Shown piece by piece: positions 26,135 through 35,700 of a stretch of DNA of 64,000 nucleotides. Position 1 is the first letter of the stretch. The number at the start of each line of letters is the position of its first letter. The position numbers and the translations under genes were made by a program. The notes below the pieces were generated by a model that made no database searches, was not told where the DNA came from, and saw nothing but the letters and a program-made list of their open reading frames with translations. The stretch is from Acrocarpospora corrugata (GTDB taxonomy: Bacteria; Actinomycetota; Actinomycetes; Streptosporangiales; Streptosporangiaceae): contig NZ_BLAD01000075.1 in assembly GCF_009687845.1 (NCBI RefSeq), positions 1 through 64,000 of the forward strand, in the 5' to 3' direction.

Positions 26135-26541
26135 GTGGACATCGACTGGCCAGCCGACTTCGGCAACTGGCTCGACCGGCTCGAAGCCGATGCACGCGCG
26201 GGCGATGAACAATCACGCCTCATGCTGGTCTTCACGGCCCGTGCATTGGATCAGCTACGAAACCTGTCCGAACCACCGGATCGAGAAGAAGAGACGGCCA
26301 CAGTGCGATGGGTCCGCCAGTCGCGACGCTATCCCCTGTGGCGAATCTCCCACGCATACCATCCAGCGGTAGCAGTGCGGCTGATCTGCTGGTTCCCGCC
26401 CGACACCGGCAAGGTGGTCGTCGCACTGTTCGCCGGAAACAAAGCAAGCTAGGTGACCTGTTCTACAACGGCGTCGCCACCCGCGCAGACGACCTGATCG
26501 ACCAGTGGAAACGGGAGACGTCCTACGAGGAGAAGCCATGA
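26135..26541 (+). pseudogene. RelE/Gp49-like (HigB-type) toxin with C-terminal frameshift
   Basis: Codons from GTG 26135 give FTARALDQLRNLSEPP, TVRWVRQSRRYPLWRIS and VVVALFAGNKA, the fold of phage Gp49-like RelE toxins. The frame stops at TAG 26450-26452. One base back the sequence continues KLGDLFYNGVATRADDLIDQW, the normal C-terminal helix of the family, up to a TGA at 26539-26541 that overlaps the antitoxin ATG (ATGA). The overlap shows that the long version is the ancestral one. A one-base deletion near 26441-26448 therefore removed the last 30 residues. RelE-type toxins need C-terminal residues for mRNA cleavage, so the product is probably inactive. A sequencing error is the alternative. 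Confidence 0.82.
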
Positions 26542-26903
26542 CCGAACCAGAGAACACCACGTTTGTGCGCGGCAATGAGCATCTGGACCGGCTCCTGTCC
26601 GACCCGCAGCTTGCTGCCGAGGTCGCCCAGGCCCACGAGGCGGCCGAAGAGATGGACCGGGCCTACGCGATGAATCTGGCGATGATCCGCAAGGCCGGGC
26701 AGATGACCCAAGTGGAAGTGGCCCGCAAACTCGGGGTCGGACAGGGTGTGGTGTCCCGGCTGGAGAACCGCAACGACATGCTGCTGTCCACCCTGCACGA
26801 CTACCTGATGGCCACCGGCGCCGACAGCGCGAGCATCGTGGTCACCGTCCACGGAGCTCGGATAGAACTCGATCTCGGTCAACTGAGGCATACCCACGGT
26901 TGA
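26538..26903 (+). CDS. XRE-family antitoxin (HigA-type)
   Basis: 121 residues with an N-terminal segment of 55 residues that should cover the toxin and an XRE helix-turn-helix (MTQVEVARKLGVGQGVVSRLENR, residues about 60-80 split over two helices). The order toxin then antitoxin, with ATGA overlap, is that of higBA-type modules. GAGGAG lies seven bases before the ATG. Intact in contrast to its toxin, it may now act only as a repressor of its own promoter or of other sites. Confidence 0.88.
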   Translation: MTEPENTTFVRGNEHLDRLLSDPQLAAEVAQAHEAAEEMDRAYAMNLAMIRKAGQMTQVEVARKLGVGQGVVSRLENRNDMLLSTLHDYLMATGADSASIVVTVHGARIELDLGQLRHTHG

Positions 26904-27033
26904 GCGGGTCGTCGTCCCCGAGGTTGAGAGTGGTCGCCGAAAGCAACACGAAGTAGTCGCTCCCGGCGACAACGGCGTTGGACTTGCTCTCGCGATTACG
27001 CAAGCTGTGTGCCCCGGGCACCGAGTGCTGCAT
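26904..27033 (-). pseudogene. Short orphan coding fragment
   Basis: The minus strand reads SVPGAHSLRNRESKSNAVV and SDYFVLLSATTLNLGDDD, which looks like genuine protein but has neither proper start nor end; the frame runs into the antisense of the antitoxin. It may be another piece of the degraded gene at 25675-26104, with the toxin-antitoxin module inserted between. Low confidence. Confidence 0.3.
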
Positions 27034-27164
27034 GGTGGAGGCCGGTGGGTGAGAACGGTCTGGAGGGCGGGCGGCCAGGACGGCCGAGCACCAGTTCAAG
27101 GCGCGATCGCTTCTGGGCAATGCGGGAGATGGGCGGTGATCGGGGCGACTATAAGCTCCTCTAC

Positions 27165-28151
27165 GTGGAGAAAAGAGCATTGGGCAGAACTGACCGGCAT
27201 GCCTCGGTCATCGGATTGGGTACCTGGCAGCTGGGGGCGGATTGGGGACGGGTTGACGAGGCGGACGCCCTGGCGATCCTCGCCGCCGCCGTGGACTCTG
27301 GTGTGACCTTTCTGGACACCGCCGACGTGTACGGCGACGGCCGCAGCGAGCAGCTGATCGGCCGGTTCCTGAAAGAGCGGGAGCACCCGGCGGACCTGAC
27401 GGTGGCCACCAAGATGGGCCGCCGGGTCGCCCAGGAGCCCGCGCATTACAACATGACCAACTTCCGGGCCTGGACGGACCGCTCGCGGGCCAACCTCGGC
27501 GTGGACACCCTCGACCTGGTGCAGCTGCACTGCCCGCCGACGCCGGTCTACGACACCGACGAGGTCTTCGACGCGCTGGACACCCTCGTCGCGGAGGGCA
27601 GCATCGCCGCGTACGGGGTGAGTGTGGAGACCTGCGCGGAGGCGCTGGCCGCGATCGCCCGGCCGAACGTGGCCAGTGTGCAGATCATCCTGAACGCGTT
27701 CCGGCACAAGCCGCTCGAAGAGGTCCTTCCGGCCGCGTCGGCGGCCGGCGTGGGCATCATCGCGCGGGTGCCGCTGGCCTCCGGGCTGCTGACGGGGGCG
27801 TTCAAGACCGACTCGGTGTTCGCCGCCGACGATCACCGTAACTACAACCGGCACGGCGAGGCGTTCGACGTCGGCGAAACCTTCTCCGGCGTGGACTACG
27901 CGTCGGGGATCGAGGCGGCCCGGGAGTTCGCCGCGCTGGCCGCGGAGGGCGCCACCGCGGCGCAGACCGCGCTGCGCTGGATCATCCAGCAGCCGGGCGT
28001 GACCACGGTGATCCCCGGTGCCACCACGGTGGCGCAGGCGCGGGCCAACGCCGCCGCAGGGGACCTCCCCCCGCTGTCGGACGCCGTGCTGACCGCGGTC
28101 GACGACCTCTACGCGGACAAGATCCGCGCCCAGGTGCATCACCGCTGGTAG
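27165..28151 (+). CDS. Aldo/keto reductase
   Basis: 328 residues from GTG 27165. The TIM-barrel AKR family signature is plain: LGRTDRHASVIGLGTWQLG at the start, the catalytic tetrad Asp and Tyr in FLDTADVYGDG, Lys in ATKMG and His in LVQLHCPP, and the NADPH-binding end IPGATTVAQARANAAA. It reduces a carbonyl, physiological substrate unknown; the sequence is closest to the YajO/Tas-like group by eye. TAAGCT (27152-27157) fits the actinobacterial -10 pattern TAnnnT and ends seven bases before the GTG, so the message is probably leaderless. An alternative TTG at 27180 would remove conserved residues. Confidence 0.93.
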   Translation: MEKRALGRTDRHASVIGLGTWQLGADWGRVDEADALAILAAAVDSGVTFLDTADVYGDGRSEQLIGRFLKEREHPADLTVATKMGRRVAQEPAHYNMTNFRAWTDRSRANLGVDTLDLVQLHCPPTPVYDTDEVFDALDTLVAEGSIAAYGVSVETCAEALAAIARPNVASVQIILNAFRHKPLEEVLPAASAAGVGIIARVPLASGLLTGAFKTDSVFAADDHRNYNRHGEAFDVGETFSGVDYASGIEAAREFAALAAEGATAAQTALRWIIQQPGVTTVIPGATTVAQARANAAAGDLPPLSDAVLTAVDDLYADKIRAQVHHRW

Positions 28152-28740
28152 TCATGGGTGCCGGGGCCGCCGCTCGTAAGCTGCCCGGCACCCTACGGCA
28201 ATGGGCGGCCGCTTCGTAGGCTGCCTGACGCCCACGGCCATGGCCTGGCGGCTGACCCCCGCCGTCGGGCGGTGGCCGTCTCGGGGGGTCGCCGTCGCGG
28301 GGCGGTCGCCGTCGTCGGGGCCCTGGCCATCGCCGGGCCCTAGCCGCCGCTGGGCTATGGCTGCCGCCGGGCGGTGGCCGTTGCCCGCGGACTGCCGCGC
28401 CCTGGCTGCCGGATTCCCGGCAGCGCGCTTGACAATCCGGACGGCTTCGCCGGCCGATCAGGCGGCCGACGGGAACGCTCAACCCGAGCAAGCCCTATCG
28501 CCGATGGCGATCGGGTGTGAATGTAGATCTTTGGGCCGCCAACCCGCCTCAGCGGGGAACTTCGTCGCGGCCCAGTTGAGGGTGCCGATTCTGGCACCGG
28601 AGCACGCCAGACCGCCTGCGTGCAGGCATTATCCGGTGTTCGTCCCGGGCGAAAGGTGGGGATCCGGCGTCGTTGTACGGCGGCGAAATCTCCCCCCGAG
28701 CCATGGGCACCCCCTCACTTCCCCGGTACGAAGTGTCAAC
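28152..28740. other. Gene-free GC-rich stretch with degenerate repeats
   Basis: No gene seen. About 28162-28201 and 28203-28242 are an imperfect tandem pair of roughly 40 bases (CGCTCGTAAGCTGCC against CGCTTCGTAGGCTGCC). From 28255 to 28400 a GGGCGGTGGCCGT / GTCGCCGTC theme recurs. The right part, up to the cold-shock promoter region, shows nothing else. Confidence 0.5.
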
Positions 28741-28797
28741 TCTGCGCGCACCGTGATAGTCTCGATTCGAGTTGCAGTTGTGGTTCCCAAAAACTTC

Positions 28798-28835
28798 AAG
28801 TGCCTCACCGGTGTCCCATGCCGGTGCTGGCACTT
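28798..28835 (+). promoter_or_regulatory. Hairpin in the long leader of the cold-shock gene
   Basis: AAGTGCC pairs with GGCACTT, and inside it CACCGG pairs with CCGGTG around a nine-base loop; TTG follows. It lies 100 bases upstream of the cold-shock ATG. It could be an attenuator or a temperature-responsive structure, as in other csp leaders. Confidence 0.5.
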
Positions 28836-28934
28836 TTGTATTGCCGGGGCTTTCCGGACGGGGTAATCATTGCGGCGACGCGAGGCTCGTTAAAGTTACG
28901 AGTCTTCCGGCACTGCCCCATAAGGAGATTCATT

Positions 28935-29138
28935 ATGGCTACTGGCACCGTGAAGTGGTTCAACGCTGAAAAGGGCTTCGGCTTCATCGAGCAGGACGGC
29001 GGCGGCGCTGACGTCTTCGCCCACTACTCGAACATCGCCGCCCAGGGCTTCCGCGAGCTCCAGGAAGGCCAGAAGGTGAGCTTCGATGTCACCCAGGGCC
29101 AGAAGGGCCCGCAGGCGGAGAACATCGTTCCCGCCTAA
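28935..29138 (+). CDS. Cold-shock protein, CspA family
   Basis: 67 residues, normal family length. The five-stranded cold-shock OB fold shows RNP1 KGFGFIEQ and RNP2 VFAHYSNI, with [12 protein letters not shown] at the start. It binds single-stranded RNA and DNA and keeps messages unfolded. AAGGAG (28922-28927) is well placed before ATG 28935. The leader appears long (perhaps 170 bases) and structured, typical of regulated csp genes. A perfect hairpin terminator follows 18 bases after the stop, so it is a single-gene unit. Confidence 0.97.
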   Translation: MATGTVKWFNAEKGFGFIEQDGGGADVFAHYSNIAAQGFRELQEGQKVSFDVTQGQKGPQAENIVPA

Positions 29139-29156
29139 GCTCCAAAGTATTTCGTA

Positions 29157-29192
29157 GCTAAGGGCCCGCACCAAAAGGTGCGGGCCCTTAGC
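29157..29192 (+). terminator. Perfect 16-bp hairpin terminator of the cold-shock gene
   Basis: GCTAAGGGCCCGCACC and GGTGCGGGCCCTTAGC pair fully around an AAAA loop, with no T tract after it. It is symmetric and could also stop transcription arriving from the minus strand. Confidence 0.93.
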
Positions 29193-29269
29193 GCGTTGTT
29201 GTGGTGCCATGTGACGTTTTAACTGACGTCATAACTATCGTTCAATTGACAAATAGGCTTAAATCCCCC

Positions 29270-31219
29270 TCACGAGGGCTGGCTTGCCGCAGGGGCTTCG
29301 TATCGGCACGTCGTACCGGTGCGGATGGTGCGGTTGAGGTGGGCGCCGAGTTCCGGGTGTGCGTCGGTGATGCGGCGGATGGCGTCGCGGATGCGCGCGG
29401 TGACGGCCTTGCGGGCACGTTCGGCGGCGCTGTTGGGGAAGGCGCGGGAACTCCCGTCCGGCCGGGTCGCCCGGCGTAGTTCGGCCAGGAGTCGTTCCCG
29501 TTCTTCGGTGGCGTGCCGGTGCCGGGCGAGGTCGGCGTGGTACTCGGCGACGCCGAGTTCGTCGTCGAGTTCGGCCAGGCGCCGCCGATAGGCGGCCAGC
29601 GCGGTGCGGTCGAGCACGGGTTCGGTTCGCGTGGTGGGGGCTCCGTCGGAGCTCTCCCCGCCGGTGAGGTCCAGGGCGGACAGGTCGACGCCCGGGCGGG
29701 CGAGCAGCGCGGCCAGGTCGTGCAGTCCTTTGGCGTCGCGGAGGTAGGCGGTGTGCGCCCGGTAGTCGGCCTGCCACAGGTCACCGGCGCGCCGCAACCG
29801 CGGAATGTCATCCCGAGCCGCCGACGGGGAGACATCGGGCGCGGTGGTGACCTGGGCCTGGTGCGTTGATCCGTCAGGTTCGCCGAGAGTCTCCAAAGCG
29901 CGGCGGGTCTCGGCTAGCCAGGCGCGGGCGCCGAGCCGCCGATGCGTCTGAAGAGCTTGGTTGAGCCATAAATAAGCGGATTCGGACTCGCCGAGGGCGG
30001 CGTACAAGAGCCCGACCCGGTGAGCGTGCGCCCCCATGAAGCAGACGAGGGCGGCGTTGACGGCACAGGTCCCGGCCACAGGGAGCAGGTCGTCGAGGAG
30101 CCGCCGGCACAAGGGCCGGTCATGCAGGGCGATGGCGGCGGTGACCATCTCGCCGATGAAGATGGACCACAGGTAGGAACGGTCGGTACGCCAGTCTTCC
30201 AGCGCGAGCACGGTGTCGAGCTCCCGCCCGGCGGCGTCGAGGTCACCGGCCCGCGCGCGGAACCCGGCGGCGACGGCGTGCGCGTGCGCCGGAGCGCCGA
30301 CCCACCAGGCGACCGCCTCCGCGGCCATCTCCCGCAGTTCGGCCGGCTGGTTACGGGCACGGACCACTTCGAGGCGCTGGGACATGCGGACGTTGCCGGT
30401 GTCAGTGTCGCCGACGCTCTCCCCGAGGGCGGCCGCCTCGGCGGAGAGCCGCTCACCGGTGGCGATGTCGCCGTCGAGCAGGGCCAGCGCGGCCTGCCGG
30501 GTCCGCAGCAGGTACTCGTGGCGAGGCTGGCGCAGCCGCCGGGTGGCATGCGCGTACTCGGTGAAGGTGGCGCGGAAGGCCGCCGAGCCGTTCTCCAGTT
30601 GCGCGGTCGCCGACAGCAGCAGGGCCTGGGCGTGCCGTTCCTGGTCGCCGGCCCGCCTGGCCAGGTCGGCGATCTCGGCGGCGATGCCGGCCCTGGCGAC
30701 GACGGTGCCGGGGGTCCACAGGGTGTCGTGCTCGGCCAGCAGGCAGCTGGCCAGCGTGGCCGGGTCGTCCAGAGTGCGGGCGATCGTCACCGCGCGTTCG
30801 GCCAGTGGCCGGGCCTGCGGCCGGTCGGTGGGCACGGAGTGCTGCAGCTGGCGGGCCAGCGCCGCGGTCACGGTCGCCTCGGTGGTGGTGCCGGTGCCGT
30901 CCAGCGCGTGCCGGGCGGTGGTGAGCACGGCGAGGAGGTCGGCGCGGGGCATGGCGAAGCGGGCGTCGATCCGGTCCAGGCCCAGGGCCACCGCGCCGAG
31001 CAGGTAGGCCCTGCCGGTGCCGGTGGCCTTGGCCCAGGCGGTGGCCAGCAGCTCACTGGCCTGGACGGCGTGGCCGGCCCGCAGGCGCAGGTCCGCCTCG
31101 GCGGTGAACAGGCCGACCAGGTCGGTGTCGGACAGCCGGTGGCCGGCGGCGGCGACCGCGGCGCGCAGCCGGGTGAGGTGGCCGGCGGCTTCGGCGAAGG
31201 CGAACGGCCGGGTGAGGTC
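29270..31219 (-). pseudogene. TPR-rich C-terminal part of a large transcriptional regulator, start lost
   Basis: About 650 residues of helical TPR-like repeats read from LTRPFAFAEAAG near 31219 to a natural stop at 29270. The tail contains the LRDAKGLHDLAALLARPG motif seen at the C-terminus of SARP/AAA-type regulators. In this frame there is no ATG, GTG or TTG between 31219 and about 30991, and further upstream the frame is only the antisense of the SARP-like gene. The 5' end is therefore missing, or translation starts at an unusual codon. The truncation point coincides, to the base, with the start of the divergent SARP-like gene, so an inversion or fusion event is likely. If expressed from 30991 it would give about 573 residues. 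Confidence 0.65.
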
Positions 31220-32068
31220 ATGCTGACGATCCGCCTGCTGGGTCCACCCGCCATCGAACGCGACGGCCTGCCGGTCCGCCCGCCGCGGGGCCACAAGACC
31301 TGGGCGCTGCTCGGCTACCTGCTGCTGGCCGACCGGCCGCCCAGCCGCAGACGCCTGGCCGGCCTGCTCTTCGGCGACGCCGAGGATCCGCTGGGCGCGC
31401 TGCGCTGGTCGCTCGCCGAGCCGCGCCGCGCCGTCGGCGTGCCCGGACTGCTCACCGGCGACCCCGTCGTCGTGCGGTACGGCGACGACGTGAACGTCGA
31501 TCTCCCGCTGCTCATCGGCGACCTGGCCGACCCGGCTCCGCTGCTGGAGTTCGGCGGTGAGCTGCTCGAAGGCGTGGACGTGACCACCAGCCCGGAGTTC
31601 GAGTCCTGGCTGCTGGTGGAGCGGCACCGGATCGCGGCCACGGTGGCGGCCAGGCTGCGCCGGGCGGCGACCGCCCTGCTGGCCGGAGGCCGGGCGCGCG
31701 AGGCACTCGCCTACGCGGGGCGGGCCGTGGCGGGTGACCCGCTGGAGGAGGCCAATCACGCGCTGCTGGTGCGGATCCTGGCCGTGCTGGGCGATCGGGC
31801 GGGGGCCCTGCGCCAGGTCGCGATATGTCAGGAAACGCTGCGCCGAGAACTCGGGATCGAGGCCTCAACGGCGCTGTGGGAGGCGGCGCCGCCCCGGCGG
31901 CCGGCCCGAGACGGGGTACGGGGCAGCTGGCCGGATCGGCGGCACCGGGGAACGGGCTGGGTGCGAGCGAGGCCGATGTCGCCTTCGCGGAGCGCTTCCG
32001 CGCCGAGCCGGCCTCGCGGGGGATGCTCCTGCCGGAGACATCATCCATGCGGTTCGATCGGCATGTAG
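31220..32068 (+). CDS. SARP-like BTAD regulator, probably C-terminally altered
   Basis: 282 residues. MLTIRLLGPPAIERDG and HKTWALLGYLLL begin an OmpR-type winged helix, and residues about 95-235 are a bacterial transcriptional activator domain (DPLEEANHALLVRILAVLGDRAGAL, then RELGIEAS). After ALWEAAPPRRP at about residue 223 the sequence becomes Arg/Ser-rich and does not look like protein (MSPSRSASAPSRPRGG), so the original continuation was lost or a frameshift lies near 31890. GGTGAGG stands just before ATG 31220. Such proteins switch on neighbouring secondary-metabolite genes. It may once have been one polypeptide with the TPR fragment that now faces the other way. Confidence 0.72.
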   Translation: MLTIRLLGPPAIERDGLPVRPPRGHKTWALLGYLLLADRPPSRRRLAGLLFGDAEDPLGALRWSLAEPRRAVGVPGLLTGDPVVVRYGDDVNVDLPLLIGDLADPAPLLEFGGELLEGVDVTTSPEFESWLLVERHRIAATVAARLRRAATALLAGGRAREALAYAGRAVAGDPLEEANHALLVRILAVLGDRAGALRQVAICQETLRRELGIEASTALWEAAPPRRPARDGVRGSWPDRRHRGTGWVRARPMSPSRSASAPSRPRGGCSCRRHHPCGSIGM

Positions 32069-32072
32069 CTAC

Positions 32073-32609
32073 TCAGGCGACGTTCCGGCGGCGCACGAGC
32101 ACGAGCAGGATCGCCAGGGCGGCCACCACCCCGACGCCGATGACGCCGAGCGTGAGGGGCAGGTCGGACGAACTCTCCTGGACCCGCTCGGTCAGTGCCG
32201 CGTCGGACACCGGCGCGACCGGCGCGGGGAGCGCGATGTCCTGGGACGCCAGGGTCACCGACTTGCTGGCCTTGGCGGGCTTGGTGGCGGTCACGGTGAC
32301 CTTCCACTCCCCCGCCGGGAGCGGCTCGGCCGCGTTGTAGAGGTTCTGGCCCTCGGGCGCCGACTTCAGCGTGATCGGGCCGAAGGTGCGGCCGTCGGGG
32401 GCCGTCGCGAGCAGGGTCGCCGCCACGAGGTCGGTGACCGGGCTGCCGTCCTTCTTCCAGGTGACCAGCACGTTGACGTTGCGACCGCCGTCCCCGACGA
32501 CCTCCAGCTGGATGGGTCCATCCGCCGCGGCGGAGGCGGCCGGGGCGCCGAGCAGCAGCCCGAGCCCGGCCAGCAGGATGATCGCGGCGTATCTCAGGGC
32601 CTTGTTCAC
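32073..32609 (-). CDS. Secreted protein with C-terminal membrane anchor
   Basis: 178 residues from GTG 32609, with GAAGGGA about ten bases upstream. The signal peptide spans about residues 5-28 (AIILLAGLGLLLGAPAASA). An Ig-like beta-rich domain of about 100 residues follows (VNVLVTWKKDGSPV, PAGEWKVTVTATK), then a short linker and a membrane helix (LTLGVIGVGVVAALAILLVLV) ending in RRRNVA. It should sit on the outside of the membrane, similar to CopC/YtkA-like proteins in outline but with no metal ligands that I can point to. It lies downstream of the ThuA-type gene on the same strand, separated by two hairpins, so it is probably expressed separately. Confidence 0.75.
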   Translation of the reverse strand: MNKALRYAAIILLAGLGLLLGAPAASAAADGPIQLEVVGDGGRNVNVLVTWKKDGSPVTDLVAATLLATAPDGRTFGPITLKSAPEGQNLYNAAEPLPAGEWKVTVTATKPAKASKSVTLASQDIALPAPVAPVSDAALTERVQESSSDLPLTLGVIGVGVVAALAILLVLVRRRNVA

Positions 32610-32640
32610 GGGTGGTGATTCCCTTCCGGGTTCGCGAAAC

Positions 32641-32667
32641 GGGGTGCCCCACACCGTGGGGCACCCC
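32641..32667 (-). terminator. 12-bp perfect hairpin
   Basis: GGGGTGCCCCAC and GTGGGGCACCCC pair around a three-base loop, between the ThuA-type gene and the downstream anchored protein. With the neighbouring hairpin it forms a double terminator. Confidence 0.75.
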
Positions 32668-32689
32668 GGACTACGGATCAAGCGGGGGT

Positions 32690-32714
32690 GCCGGGCTCAT
32701 GGCGAGAGCCCGGC
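32690..32714 (-). terminator. 9-bp hairpin directly after the ThuA-type gene
   Basis: GCCGGGCTC and GAGCCCGGC pair around a seven-base loop, 28 bases past the stop of the large gene. Confidence 0.7.
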
Positions 32715-32741
32715 GCCCCCTGGTCGGGGCCGGGGCCCCAC

Positions 32742-35700
32742 TTACACGGGCGTGCCGCCGTTGGCGACGATCAGCGCGTTGGCGTCACGCAGGAACGTGG
32801 CCTTCACGACCGGGTTGGAGACGATCTTCGGGTCGTTGACCGCTTCGATGAAGCGCTCAAGCTTCTTGACGATCTTCTTCTTGTCCCGCTCGCGCTCCTT
32901 GTCCTCGGACACCATCACCTTGGAGATCTTGTCCTGGAGCTTCGCGGCGCCGGTGGCGGACAGCTGCCCGGCGGCCTCGAAGCGCTCGATCAGGGCGGAG
33001 ATCTCGTCGGTCGAGGTGACCGTCTTGAACGCGACCGACTGCTCGTACGTGCCGCCCGAGTTGGTCTCGACGGTGACGGTGAGCGTGTGGTCGCCCAGGG
33101 CCAGCTTGTGGAGCTGCTGGACGGTCCCGGAGGTGAACGGCTGGCCGTCCAGCTTGCCGGTCACGGTCTTGATCCCGGTTCCGGCGACCTCCCAGGCGAT
33201 GGTCAGGTCCTGGCTGTCGCCGTACTCGGTGCCGTCCGCGACACCGGAGATGAGGATGGTGGGTTCGGTTTCCACTTCCTCGATCTTGATGGTCGCGGCC
33301 TTGGTCTGCTCGACGTTGCCGGCCTTGTCGGTGGCGCGGTAGCGCAGCTCGTGGTCGCCGACACCGGTGACGGTGACCGTCGTGGTGTAGGGCGTCCAGT
33401 CGCCGCTGTCGAGGGCGTACTCGATCTTCTCCACGCCGGACGTGGCGTCCGCCGCGGCGAGGGTCACCGGCACCGCGGCCTGGCTGACCGGGAGGAAGTC
33501 CGCGGTCGTGGTGGGCGCGGTCGCGTCGACCTTGACGGCGAGCGTCTTGGCCGCCTCGACGTTGCCCGCCTTGTCGACGGAACGGTACGCCAGGGTGTGG
33601 TTCCCGTCACCGGTGATGACCACCGGCTCCAGGTAGGTGGTCCAGGCGCCGCCGTCGAGCTGGAACTCGGTCTTGTCGACGCCGCTGCCCTGCGCCTGGT
33701 CGGCGCCGGCCAGCGTGACCAGGATCAGGCTGGTGAACCATCCGCTGGCCGGCTGGGCCGGGTCGGGGGTGGCCGTGGTCACCGGCGCGATCGTGTCCGG
33801 CGCCGGTCCGCTGTTCAGGCGGAAGTAGTCGAACTTGACCGTCTTGGACGCCTGCTGGGCGGTGCCGATGGTGTACACACCGATCTTGCCGTTGCCGACC
33901 GCGGTGTTGGTCACCGCCTGCGCGAACTCCGTCCAGGTGGTGCCGTCGGCGGAGTAGGAACCCTTGAAGCTGGTTCCCTCCTTCTTCAGGCGCAGGTGCC
34001 AGACGCCCTGGGTGAGCGAGCCGACCTGCGGCTGCGGGTCCAGGACGACTCCGGCGACCTCACTGCGCAGCTCGATGCGCCGCGCCACCGCGGAACCCGC
34101 GGCGTTGTCTGCGACGTAGTCGAGCTTCACGTAGTCGTCGTCACCGGTGTAGATGATCAGACCGCCCTGCTGGTACTGCTCGTCGAGCGTCGAGGCGTCG
34201 ACCTTCGTCTCCAGCGTCCAGTCGCCGCTCGGCGCGTTCTGCAGGATGAAGTTCTTCGGACCGGTGTTGCCGGTGCCGAAGATGTCGCCGGTCGTGGTGT
34301 CGAGCTCCAGGTTGCCGCCGGTCACCCGGGCGGCCGAGGAGTCGCCACGGACGATCGCGTTCCAGCGGCAGGCGTCCAGGGACGTGCCGTTGAACTCGTC
34401 GCTCGGCACCGCCGCGGTGGCGGTGTCGTCGGGCGTGATGTGGAACCAGTCGAACGCGGCGTCGATGACCGGCTTGGTGTTACCGGTGCTCGCGAACGAG
34501 ATGAGACCGATGCGCGGGTTGGTGATCCCGGCCAGCGCCTTGGTCTCCGGCATGGCGGTGAAGTTGGTGCCGTCGGCCGAGTAATGAGCGGTGAGGTTGG
34601 TGCCGTTGCTCATGAACCGGACGTAGTAGGTGTCGGGGAAAGCGTCACCGAGGTTGCCGGTGTTGCTCGCCGCCACTTCGTTCGGCACGCCGTTCTCTTC
34701 CCGGATGAACTGGAAGATGCGAGCGGCGTGGTCGGGGGTGGCGCTCCGACCCTGGAGCACCATCTTGGCGTAGTTGTTGTCGTCGCCGTACACGACCAGA
34801 CCAGCCTGCTGGTACTGCTGGCTGGCGACCATGGTCACCTTGGTGGTGGCGGTCCAGGCGCCCTGCGGGAGCGGCTGCAGCGTGATGTTGGTCACGGTGC
34901 CGGCGCCGGTGTTGTAGATCTCGGTGAGCGAGGTCGGCAGGATGAGCTTGCCGTCCTCCACCTTCAGGTTCTGGTCCTCACGGACGACCGACCAGCGGTC
35001 GCGGTCCAGCGAGGCGCCCAGGAAGTCGTCGGAACGACCGGTGAAGCAGGTGGTGCTCGGCGGGTCCACCTTGATGGAGACCGTCTTGCTGGTCGAGGCG
35101 CCCTTGGCGTCGGTCACGATCACCGTGGCGGTGTAGGTGCCCGGCGCGGTGTAGGTGTAGCTCGCGTTGGCCGTGGTCGGCTCCGGCGAACCGTTCACCC
35201 CGAAGTTCCACTTGTAGGTGATCGGGTTGTTGTTGTCGGGGTCGGTGGCGGTCGAGGTGAAGTCGACCTTCAGCGGGGCGATGCCCACGGTCGGCGTCGC
35301 CGACATGGTCACCGTCGGGCGCTGGTTGTCGGTCACGCCCTGGCCGATGAAGTCGACCCAGTTGAAGTTGAGCAGGTAGGCGTCATTGGCCGCGCTCGCC
35401 GGCTTGCGGACGATGAAGAACACCGGGCCGGTCGTCGCCGGGACGTTGGTCAGATCGACCGTGACGTCCTTGTACGTCTGCCAGCCACCGCTCGGCGTGA
35501 TGTCGACCGAGCCCACCAGGGTCCCGGTGTCGGCGTTGCCGGTCTTGATCTGCACGGTGCCGCCGGCGCCGGCCGAGGAGACCCGGAACCGGACCTGGGA
35601 GATGCCGCCCAGGTTGACCGGGCTGTAGGACCAGTAGTCGCCGTCGTTGGTGAAGCCGATGTTCTGCGCGCCACCCTGCGGGTCGGCGCCGTTCTCGATC

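Noticed and set aside
31220-31759. N-terminal extension of the TPR protein opposite the SARP-like gene
   Set aside because: Gln/Arg/Gly-rich shadow sequence; the SARP-like frame on the other strand has clear family motifs. The TPR gene was therefore called truncated.
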